Source: Euglena gracilis (taxonomy: Eukaryota > Euglenida > Euglenophyceae > Euglenales). From it: DNA of 64,000 nucleotides. The notes below the pieces were generated by a model. That model worked only from the letters and a program-made list of their open reading frames with translations. It did not search any database and was not told where the DNA came from. This document shows, in pieces, positions 13,501 through 25,500 of the stretch (its first letter is position 1; each line of letters starts with the position of its first letter). The DNA is taken from assembly GCA_039621445.1 (NCBI GenBank), contig CP154956.1:93686406-93750405 (forward strand). Direction: 5' to 3'. A program made the translations under genes and the position numbers.

Positions 13501-16500
13501 TCTATTCTATTCCATTCTATTCTATCTATTCTATTCTATTCTATTCTATTCTACTCTTGTATTGTATTGTATTGTATTGTATTGTATTGTATTGTATTGT
13601 ATTGTATTGTATTGTATTGTGTTGTGTTGTGTTGTATTGTATTGTATTGTATTGTATTGTATTGTATTGTGTTGTATTGTATTGTATTGTATTGTATTGC
13701 ATTGCATTGTATTGTATTGTATTGTATTGTACTGTATTGTATTGTATTGTATTGTATTGCATTGTATTGTATTGTATTGTATTGTATTGTACTGTACTGT
13801 GTTGTATTGTATTGAATTATGTTTTGTAATGTTATATTATGTTATGTTATGTTATGTCATGTTATGTTATATAATTATTATAAAATTTTTATTGCACTGG
13901 AGGGGATACTTGGGGGTACTGTGGGGTGCTGTGGGGGCTGTACAATATGTAATATTGTAATACAATGTAATGCAATGTAACGGGTAAACAAAAAATGATT
14001 TCCAAAATGTTGCCAGAAAAGTGGGTTGTATTCCAAAAAAAATTGGCATTTATTGAGATGGAAGTGTGGGGTGACATTGGGGGGGGGGGGTGTCAGTGTG
14101 GGGGGGGGGGGGGGGGAGTTTTTTGGGGGGGGGTTGGCCAAAATCCTTTGATTTTATGGCATTTTTTTTTGTGGCTGAGTGCACGGGTTTTCTTAAGGAC
14201 CCCGGGGGGGGGGGTCCCGCGGGCCGGCTGGAAAAGGTGCTGGCTGGAAAAAAGGTGCTGGATGGACCCCCCCTGGAGGGTGGGGGTCCATCCAGCCGGC
14301 TGGGAGCTGGACCCAGTGGACACCCAAAAATTGCCCAAAAAAGCCCAAATCCAGCTGGGTTGGCATTTTTTAGCCAATTGTTTGAGGTGCAATCCCCAAT
14401 ATAACCCAAAAAAAATATTCGTAGTGCATTTTGGGGGGGTTTCAACCATTTTGATCGCCCCCCCCCCCCTTTCATCCCGAAGTTTTTGGCTCTTGCGCCG
14501 ATTTTTTTTTGTTCCAGCCCGGCTTTGCCAGGCTTGCCCGAACTTTATTTCAGCGGACCCCCCTGGGGAGGGTCTGCAGCCCAGCTGGGAGGTGCTGGCT
14601 GAAAAAAGGTGCTGGCTGGCTCCGGGGTCAGGGTCCCCTCCAGTCTAAGAAAACCCCTGGCTGAGTGGCCAGAGTGACCGGCCCCCCGGGGGGGGGGGTA
14701 GAAAGTGGGTGACTGGTTTTCTAAAAGTGACCGGCTGGTTTTTTTGGAAGTGGAAAGTGACCCCCCGGGGGGTCGGTAAGCAATGGGATAGTGGGGAACC
14801 CCCACACACCTGCAACCCCCCATCACCTATAGTTTTATTCTCTATTTAGTTTTATTCCCCATAGTTTTATTCTCTATTTCTAAAAAGAGTTGCCAACGTT
14901 GCTTTTAGTGAGGGATGGAACACAAAACTCAGATGAGACCGATGGTAAATATATCCTGCTGTATTCTCACACAAACCACATGCATCTTTATGTGTGCATA
15001 TGTGTGCAAATACATTCCTGAATCGTAACAGTGCAGAAGAAGGCGAATTGACCCAAGCATTTTACGGAAACTGTCATCTCTTTCATGTGAGTGTTTTTCA
15101 GTTTGAAATTGTAAAATGTGAAATCCATCGTTGAATGGAACACAGAGGAGGACACAGGAACAGGGGTGTTTTTAGTCTTGGACCCCCTCCCCGGGGGGGG
15201 GAGGGGGAGTAGGGTGGGTGGGTCCTTTGGACCCCCCTCCCCCCCGGAGGGGGGGGTGGGAGTAGGGGCTGGTCGGTATATCTTTTTCGGCGCCGAAGGC
15301 GCCGAAAATTTTGAAAAAGGTGCTATTTTTAGCATTTTCGGGCAAAAGTGGATGGGTCCCCCGGGACCCCCCCCTCCCCCGGGGGGGCCCCACCCCTTGG
15401 GGTGGGTGGGTGGGTGCCGACCCCCTCCCCCCCCCGGTCTTAAAAAAACCCCTGCACAGGAACATCGCGAACGTTTTTGTTCTGTATGAGAGTGCCCAAA
15501 GTTGGTGGTAACAAACTAATTGAGATGGTGGTGCCGGCCCAGGCTGTTTTTTGGTCGGTGCCGACCCCACCCGGGGGGGGGGGGGGGCCTGCCTGGGCAG
15601 GCACTCCAAGGCACAAAAATCTGCCCCCGGGGGGGGGGGGGCACTCAGCCAAAAGTGCTTAGCAGGGACTCCGGCGCCGGAAGGCTCAAAAAAGGCCTAT
15701 TTTCAAGGAAAATGGGTTATTGTCTGAGGAAAGTTCCTGGGCACAGGCCGAAATCTGACCCCCCCTGGGGGGGTGCCTGCCTGGGCAGGCACTCAAGGGC
15801 ACTCAGGACCCCCCTCCCCCGGGAAGGGCACTCAGGACCCCCCTCCCCCGGGGTTGGTAAAAAAAACAGCCTGTGCCGGGCAGCATGATCCACAGCATGT
15901 GTGTATGTAACAATTTGCACGTATATTTGTTCACACACGTTATACACCAATATGTATGCTTGCATATGAATGTTACGTGTGCTTGTATATGAATGCTATG
16001 TGTGTTCTAAATTAAACAACAATGCATTTGTATATTATATGACTATATTTATAAAATCAATACATCCATATATTAGTTTTGCCGAGCAGCCTTAGACAGA
16101 TGCCACCCTCGCGTCCTCATTTTATCCCTGCCGCAGTACGTCCACGACCTACACGTGCTGCATGAGGTGGAGCAGCAGTTCCGTGTGTTCCGGGCGGCCC
16201 ACCCCATGCCCACCATGGAGCAGCTCACGTCCGCACCGGACAACAAAGCTGGCGACACAGGTGATGGCTTCCTTTGCCATTTAATGTGTCTCATTGCTTA
16301 GCACAAAGTTTTTCATTGAGAAGAGCATTGCAGTTATTTTGTCTGATTTTTTTCAAATATTGCCAGATGGACTCTTTTTTTTTGCTTGATGTCGATTCCC
16401 TGGTCGGGGTTGTACGTGGCTTTGAAAATTGGGTTGTTTTGGCAACTAGTGTTGCGGCCACCCCCTGGTCGGGAGTCGTAGGTTGGGGGATGCGTATAAC

Positions 16501-19500
16501 CCCCAAGGTGGGGGGTTGTAGGACCCACCTTGTCCCGGTTGGTGGACAAGGTGGGTAGTGTCATTTTAAGTTGTTACTTGAAGGGGCGCCTAGTTGACCA
16601 TCAGGTTAATGAAAGGATCAGGTTGGGTGACGTATTTTGAATTTTAATTTCAAGCTGATATTCGACCTGAAGTGAGGCAAGAGTTAAGCATAAAATTCAG
16701 CCCAATATACGTAATTCTGACCCTATTCTTAAACAACCCCAATTTGGGTATGGCCAACTATGTACGCCCCTGAATTTCGAGGGGGGCAATCAACAGTATC
16801 GTAATACCGAGTTTTTAAGTTTTTATTGAATTTATTTGTATTATTCATTCATTCATTCATTTATTATCCTATTTATTTGAATTTTTCGATCTTTTTTCGG
16901 AAATTTTCCTTTCAGGGCCAGCGGGATCCGCCCGCTTCGACCCATCCCGTGTGCCGAGGAGCATCCAGCCCTTTGTGAAGGCGCTGGGCCAGGTCGCTTC
17001 CCAACACGAGCCGCCGCTGCCTGCAGTGTGCTTTGCCTGTGCTCACTGTTTATGAAGTGCGAGTCGAAGCCCCCATTTCTTCGGCCAGATTTTTGTGGGG
17101 GAACTGTTCATTGAAGATTTCCCATGAAATTTTATTTCAGGACTAGTTCTCTTAGGCGGCCGGATTCGCACTTAAGCTTTTTTCCTTTGGATGCGCGCAA
17201 TTGCGCAAATGTACCATTGTTTTGTAACCCCTGGGACCCTGTACCCTGACACCCAGAACACGATTTAAGAACCGTTACACCCATCTATTGGAGGGGATTA
17301 ACTCCCAGTGGTCTGGTGTGCATGCTGCTTACCGGGTGACGTTAATAGGGCTGGGGGTGAGACTGGTGCTGTTGTACATCAAACGGGAAAGAGGCACACA
17401 CCCCTTGTGACGACACTTGGAAACGGTGCTGACGTGCTGGTTGAACTGGCTGTGATACTACCGCCACCGGTGAGAACACACGAAGCCTCATTAGATCACA
17501 ACACCACAGACACACAGACTACGTGAGGCAGCCGTCACGCAATTGATGTGTGTTTATGTGCGCAATTGCGCAAATAAAAACAATTGTGTTTATGGGCGCA
17601 TTTGCGCAAATAAAACGTAAACCGATGATGTTAAAATGACGTGTTGGTGGGCGCAAATGCGCGCACCAACACATTTGGTGGTGTGCGCATTTGCGCAAAT
17701 GCGCGCACCAACATAGTTATGTTTACTTGCGCAAATGCGCCCACCAACATGTACTTTTACTTTCTATGTTAAAAGACACCAATGAGGACCATGACCCTAC
17801 GAGGTTGAAAAACGTGATGGACGTGTTGGTGCGCGCAGTTGCGCAAATAAACACAATTACGTTGGTGCGCGCATTTGCGCAAATGCGCGCACAAACACTT
17901 TATACACCGCTTCAAAATGATGTGTTTGTAGGAGCCTTAGAGCAAACAAACAAAGTTGTGTTTATTTGCGCAAATGCGCGCACCAACACACATGAGTTGT
18001 GCGATACCATCTCCTCCTCCGTGACAGCTGGCGAACGCAACTCCTCACGCCAACCAATGGTTTGCACTACAATTACATGCTGATGAAATTTGTGATGAGA
18101 GGTGGTGTGGAGTGTTCACTGGAACACGGCATGTGACTAACCAAAATTTGCCTGTCTCACGTGTGTACATTTGTACTGCTGTTACCCGGCCCACACGACC
18201 TGTTGTTTTGGTGTCTTCTGTTTGGCAGTTAAACATCATGAATTGATGACATGCAAATGACCTGTGACTGTTGGACACCTTTTCTGCAACACGACTACGT
18301 TACAAGAAGACAAAATTTGGCACCTGAAATGCCCGGGACGTGTCGGGCCAGAGTCCGTTTTACGGTTTTGTTTGCCATTTTTCCCTTGAAAAACGTAAAA
18401 AACACCGGTTTTTGTGCATAATTTGGGGGGAGTGGGTCCCACCGCTTTGATGCACCCAATGCAGGGGTAAAAGTTCAACATTTCCTTGCATCCAAAGGAA
18501 CGGGTGTTTGAGGGCTACCTCTCTTCGGCTGCTGGTTGCCATGCACTGGCACCACGTCATACCCCCAGTCTTACACCCTGGTTGCGGGGTATAACGCAGT
18601 CGCTGTGGTGGGTGTCGTTGCACCGGGGAGGTCGGTGCCGGCCTGTTGGGTGCTGAAGCATCAGCAGCTGATGGGGCTTTAACAGCGGAGCCCAGGCCGC
18701 AGGTCAGCGGCAGGGCCTTTGGGACCCAAAAATTGGGGCCGGTGGACGTGTACCGTTACTGGGTGGCTATGCAACCACCTTCAGGAGATCCTATGTCTCC
18801 ATCTTTTGTGGGACCTGTCAATGGTAAAAAAACGGCACAATAACACCATATGCCGGAGGAGATGGTGTGGTCATTTGCTTTCAACCCATTCAGAAGCCAC
18901 TAAGGGTAGCAGTAAGAGGGCCAAATGCAATCGTTTTCTACTCCTCCATTAGTTGTTTATTTGCGCATTTGCGTGCATCACGTTGTTTGTGGGCGCAAAT
19001 GCGCAAATAAACATAGTAAATTGTGCAGTTTCTGCATACAGTTTATTTGCGCATTTGCGCCCACAAACAACGTGATGCACGCAAATGCGCAAATGAACCA
19101 CATCTGCTGTCAGTGTTTGACGGTTGTGTTTCCATCACACCGTTCTTATTTGTGTTTATGGGCGCAAATGCGCGCATAAAATATAACTTTTGTTGGTGTG
19201 CGCATTTGCGCCCATAAGCTTGCGCCGTTGACAAACAGTGTGACAAACTCACCAACTGGATGGCCCGTCAGTCTGTACCGTCAGGGCCTCTATGTCACGC
19301 AGTTTTTCAACGGCGTCAGTTCATGGGTGCCAAAGCCCAGCACAGGAAGGACAAAATTGTGTTTATGCGCGCAAATGCGCGCATCAACATAAACATGTTG
19401 GTGCGCGCATTTGCGCGCATAAACACAATCTTGTACTTCCTGTGCTTCTCCTGCAGGGTTCTTTGCCACACAACTGGTTCTGCGCATCCCGGGTACAAGC

Positions 19501-22500
19501 CGGGTGGGAGACACCCGTTCCCCTTTATTCCCTTCATTCCCTGCGGACCCCATTTCATCCCCCCTGCGCTTCCCTTGCCCAACACCCCACACTCACCTTC
19601 CTTCCCCAGTGTCCTTGTCGCCGGCTTGGTCACACCGCACCCACACCCCCCGGCACTTCCTCCCCGCACTTTAACAAACAGCCCACAAACACCACACCAA
19701 GGCGCCGCAAGCAACGCAGTCCGGCAAACACCCAGGACGCACACCGCCGGCAGCTCGGACACACCCGGGGACACAGCCAAAAGGAGCAACAAGGGCAGTA
19801 AAGGTCCCGTTCCTATGGTGCTTTTTTGCGTTTTTTTTTCCCTTTGGGCCGGCAAGGTCCCGGGGGTTTCAACGTACAACGTCCATTTTGGTACCCCCCA
19901 AAAACACCATTTTTCGCCAAAGTCCGGGGGGTCATACCGCCAAAATCAGAATTTTGCTCATTTTTTGTGCTCTCTTGTTCACGTGTTTTCAAACCCCCCT
20001 GACCTTCACAGCCGAAACAAAGCACAATCAAAAAAATCGTAAATTTGCGCAAATGCGCAAATAAAAAGAAAAAAGCTTAAGTGCGAATCCGGCCGCCTAA
20101 GTTCTGAGTGTGTTTTTCACATGCTACATTATGAAAATCAATGCGGAAAAAAATATGCCATGCCATGCAACATGTGTATTTACATTTTTTGACCATTTTT
20201 TTTCATGTTTTCAGTCCAATTACCCTTCTTGGATTCTAGAGCGGTGGACGGGGTTAGTGACTGACTTGTTTTCCGAAAAAAGTGATTGACTGGTTTTTGG
20301 AAGGGTGGAAGTGACCTCCCCCCCCACAGGGGTCGGTAAAAAATTGTATGCCCCTGACTCCTCCTTCCCGGAAAGCGCTGGATCGCGGGTTTTTTTCCTC
20401 GGGCGTGCCAGAGAAGGCTTGCCACTTCGCTTTGCCCCCCGACCAAGCCACGGCTTTCTCCTGCAAAGAGACCTGTTTAGATTGCATCGAGCCTCGGCTT
20501 CGAATTGTTGTGGGCTGGGGGTCAACCATCCGGGTTGGCCCCAAAATGTCAAGTTTCGTTGGCATCAGGATGGTCCGCCATTTCTGCGCATTGGGGCGGG
20601 AAACACGGGTCCCAGAAAATTTGGAATCCTCACTTTTGGTTACCTGGAGCCGGCTGGTTACCTGAGCCTCCCTGGAGCCTCCATGGAGGCTCCCTAAAAG
20701 GGAGCCTCCCTGGGCTGGTTACCTGAGCCTCCCTGGAGCTCCATGGAGCCTCCTGGAGCCTGAAAAAAGGGACCCTCCACCTCTGCATCCGCTATATATT
20801 TACGCAGACAAATCACCTTTGCCCATTTGCTATTTACGCCATGTCCGCCAATTGCAGAATTGGTTGAAAACCATTTATCCATTTGCCACAAAGACGCCAC
20901 ATCCGCCTGATTTTGCTTTTACCGTTGACCCGTTTGCTATTTACGCCTTGTCCGCCATACTTTGTCCACACAAAAGGATGTTGTTATTGGGGAGCAGGGG
21001 AGGGGGTTGGGGGGTAGGGGGGAGAGGGGAAGGGGGTGGGGGGAGGGGGGGTCCGGGGGGAGGGGGGAGGGGGGAGGGGGGGAGGGGGGCGGGGGGAGGG
21101 GGCCTGCGGCCCCCTCCCCCCCGCCCCCCTCCCCCCCGGGCACAGCCAAATAAACACCACTTTGGATTTCACGTGACCCTTTTTTTTGCACGGCAAATAA
21201 TTTAGGTACAATTCTGGCTGAATAAATTCATTTTCGGTTTCAATTAAGCTCTATGTTGCCTCCCAGCCTCCCATTACACCCATCTTGGCTTTTTGGCAAA
21301 ATGTTTTCCTTTTTTTTTTTTTGCTAATTTGGTCTATTTTGCATTGATTTGGGCAAATATTGGGCTACCGTTATGGCATTTTTGGTCATTTTGTGCCATT
21401 TTGGTGATTTTGGGTATTTTTGTGGATTTTTGTGAAATTTTTGTGGATATTGTTGGCAATTTAAGGTTATTTTGAAGCTATTTGGTTGCTCTTTGGGGCT
21501 TTTGTGGTCATTTTGGCTCGGTTGTGAGGCAATGGATGCAGGCATTAGGCAAGATGCAGATATGGACAGATGCTAGACAAGATGCAGACACCAGACAAGA
21601 TGCAGACACTAGACAAGATGCAAATTTGGACGAGGTGTAGTGGTTGCGGATGCTGGACAAGATGCACTGGTTGTAGATGCTAAACAAGTTGCAGATGCTG
21701 GACAAGATGCAGTGGTCGCAGATGCTGGACAAGATGCAGATACCAGACAAGATGCAGTGGTTGCAGATACTGGACGAGATGCAGATGCTGGACAAAATGC
21801 AGACGCTGGACAAGATGCAGATGCTGGACAAGATGCCGTGGTTGCAGATGCTGGACAAGATGCAGATGCTGGACAAAATGCAGACGCTGGACAAGATGCA
21901 GATGCTGGACAAGATGCAGTGGTTGCAGATGTTGGACAAGATGCAGATGCTGGACAAAATGCAGACGCTGGACAAGATGCAGACGCTGGACAAGATGCAG
22001 ATGCTGGACAAGATGCAGTGGTTGCAGATGTTGGACAAGATGCAGATGCTAGACAAAAATGCAGATGCTGGTTAAGATGCAGATGCTGGGCAAGATGCCG
22101 TGGACGCAGACGCTGGACAAGATGCAGATGCTGGACAAGATGCCGTGGACGCAGACGCTGGACAAGGTGCACATGCTGGACAAGATGCAGTGGTTGCAGA
22201 TGCTGAACAGGATGCAGATGCTGGACAAAATGCAGACGCTGGACAAGATGCAGATGCTGGACAAGATGCCGTGGACGCAGATGCTGGACAGGATGCAGAT
22301 GCTGGACAAGATGCCGTGGACGCAGATGCTAGACAAGGTGCAGATGCTGGACAAAATGCAGACGCTGGACAAGGAGCAGATGCTGGACAAAATGCAGACA
22401 CTGGACAAGATGCAGATGCTGGGCAAGGTGCCGTGGACGCAGATGCTGGACAAGATGCAGATGCTGGACAAGATGCAGTGGTTGCAGATGCTGGACAGGA

Positions 22501-25500
22501 TGCAGATGCTGGACAAGATGCAGACAATGGACAAGATGCAGATGCTGGACAAGATGCCATGGACACAAATGCTGGACAAGATGCTGATGCTGGACAAGAT
22601 GCCGTGGACGCAGATGCAGGACAAGATGCAGACGCTGGACAAGATGCAGATGCTGGACAAGATGCAGTGGTTGCAGATGCTGGACAAGATGCGGATGCTG
22701 GACAAAATGCAGACGCTGGACAAGATGCAGATGCTGGACAAGATGCAGTGGTTCCAGATGCTGAACAGGATGCAGATGCCAGACAAGATGCCGTGGACGC
22801 AGATACCGGACGAGATGTAGATGCTGGACAAGTTGTAAATGTTGGACAAAAGAGGACAATATTGGACAACATGCAATGGTTGTAGATATTGGACAAGATG
22901 CAATGGATGCAGGTACTGGACAAGGTGTAGATACTAGACAAGGTGCAGAGACCACACAACATGCAAATACTGGACAAGACGTTGAAATTTGACAAGATGC
23001 AGACATCGGACAAGATTCAAATGCTAGTCAAGATGCAGATGTTGTCCAAATGTTTCACATCTCTTCTTCTTGTGCCTCGCTGTGCCTGCATTATCCCATT
23101 ATCCATGTCACATCCCCGGCGAGCAACTGTTGATTCATGCATTCTGAGTCTACAACACCACAGATTGCATCTCAGCACACCACCTGTCCCACTGTCGGCC
23201 TGTGCACAAAACTGGTTACCTGAGCCTCCCTGGAGCCTCCATGGAGGCTCCCCTCCAGGGAGGCTCCAGGGAGGCTGGTTACCTGAGCCTCCCTGGAGCC
23301 TCTGTGGAGGCTCCCTAAAAGGGAGCCTCCCTGGAGGCTGGTTACCTGAGCCTCCCTGGAGCCTCCATGGAGCCTCCTGGAGGCTCCCTAAAAGGGAGCC
23401 TCCCTGGAGGCTCCCTAAAAGGGAGCCTCCCTGGAGGCTGGTTACCTGAGCCTCCCTGGAGCCTCCCTGGAGCCTCCTTGGAGCCTCCCTGGAGCCTCCC
23501 TAGAGCCTCCAGTAGGTAACCTCCAGGGCAGGATTCCATTTTTGCGGTGGACCCAGGAAACACCACCACATTTTTTGTGTGTGTGTTTTTCTTGTGTTGT
23601 CCGATTTCGACACAATTTGTGTTGATTTGTGTTTTGATTTGTGGTTTTTTGTCGCCGTTTTTGAGGGTTCATGTTGTGCCCCCCCCCTCCTTGTCTGCGG
23701 CCCTCTTCCAGCCGGCAAAGGGCGGCCTGGGGACGCGGCTCTCGGTGGTGGGCAGCCCCCGGGACCTCAGTGCTCGCCGCAGCCTCTCCAGCCCCGACGC
23801 GCCGCCGGGGGCACACGCGGCGCGGCTCAAGCCACTGGAGAAGGTGTGCGCGGTGCTGCACTGCCACAACCCTGGACGTGCTTTTGATCCCTTGCTCACC
23901 CTGGTGCAGGAACACCCCAAACCCCATCAGCAAATGCGAAATTGAATTTGTTTTTTTTCCTTCAGAAATTTAAGTGCGAGATTAAATTTGTAAAGCAAGA
24001 AATATGAGTCAATGTTTGTGCCGTATTAGGCAACATATGCTGTCACAGGAAAAAAATGACATCCAGAAAAATTAGCGCCCAGAAAAACAACACCTGAATA
24101 AAAAGCATCCAGAGCACACACCACAGCAGAAGACACGGTGGTGCCTTAAGAGATCAAAATCATTAAAGACAAGATATCAAAATGGTCAAAAAAGAGTCCC
24201 TTGTATTGGCAAAACAGGCCGACAGCAGGGGAGAAAATCAACTTCTGGTATCTTTGGACCATCGTCCATCCACCCAACAATCAAAAAGCTGCGTTTTTTT
24301 TTTTGACGTTTTGATTTTCAACGCTGTTCGTCCCCCGGACCGGCTGTTGGCTGCTTCTCAGGCCTAAGGGCGGTCCTTAAGAAGCAGGCAGGGCTTTCAG
24401 GAGTAAACGAGAAAAAAATAACATGTGATTAAATAGCACCTGAAGATAGCTTAGATGCTATTTTTTCTGGGGACCGTAAGTCATATTGAAGTCATATTGA
24501 AGCAAACATGTGGGTCGGAAAATGTGGAAATTCCTGAACCGAGGAAGCGCAGGAAAGGAGAAAAATGGGTTGCAGAATAAATAGAAAGTGAATGAAATCA
24601 CAGATTTGAGTGATGATGGCACTCTGAATCCCAAATGCCAACACACCAACCCAGTGTGTTGGCATTGGAATATTTGAATTTTCATTGCATTTTCTGAGTT
24701 CTATCAGTACCTGGAAGAGGAGCATGAGGTCTTCTGCATCTGTGGAAAGTGCCATGCACATTGATCTGGTAATCATGTGGTGATTTGAAGCACAGCAAAA
24801 GCGAAAAAAGCAATTCATTATATTGATGTCTGAAAACGTGCACATTAGCATTTGAGTTTGAATATCTGAATCTCTGAAGGTTAGTCATCCAACCCACACA
24901 CAACCCCAAATTGCATGGCACAGCCTCCATTGCAAACCTCCATTCATTCAATCACAAAAAAAGCATATATGCCGTGGCTCATTCATTTTGCTTTTTTTTT
25001 CAGGGCCCAACCCCTACAAAGCGCAACCCTTCCCTCTCCCCTGGTGTGCCTGTCCTCTCTCCACTGCATATCACTGGGGATGTGTGGTCATGTGCATCAC
25101 ATGGAGCTTTGCAATTCTGGGCTGCTATGGTCTGCATCATCAGCAAGATACATTGACTGGAGTCACAAAGAGTTTTGTGTCAGAGATCCAGACCAAAGCG
25201 CAATCCATGTTAGCATTACATTTTCCTCACCTGGTAACTTCCGGGGGGAGGAAGGGGTGTGGTTTGTCGCATGATAATTTCGATAGATTTTGTTGTGGTT
25301 GGCATACTTTTGGTCTATTTTAAGGCAAAAGGTTTGTTGCAATTTTTTACATTTTAACACCAATTATCACTCGCGATGAAAGGTGATTTTCTGGCTTTCA
25401 GCTAATCGCCATCAATTTTGGTCTTCAACCCCAATATTTTGGTCTGTGGCCCCAAAATTTTGGCTCCAATGCGAAAATTTTGGCCCCACATTAAAAAAAA

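Noticed and set aside
13254-13960. ORFs of 140-190 codons (ILFYSILFYS, VLYCIVLYCI repeats)
   Set aside because: Translations of the TATTC/TATTG satellite.
17555-19430. CRISPR-like spaced repeats
   Set aside because: Palindromic TTTGCGCAAATGCGC motifs have irregular spacing and lie between transposon TIRs in a eukaryotic genome.
21508-23013. ORFs to 313 codons on both strands, e.g. (DAGQDA)n
   Set aside because: An 18-bp repeat unit keeps frames open; lies in an intron and no exon continuity was found.
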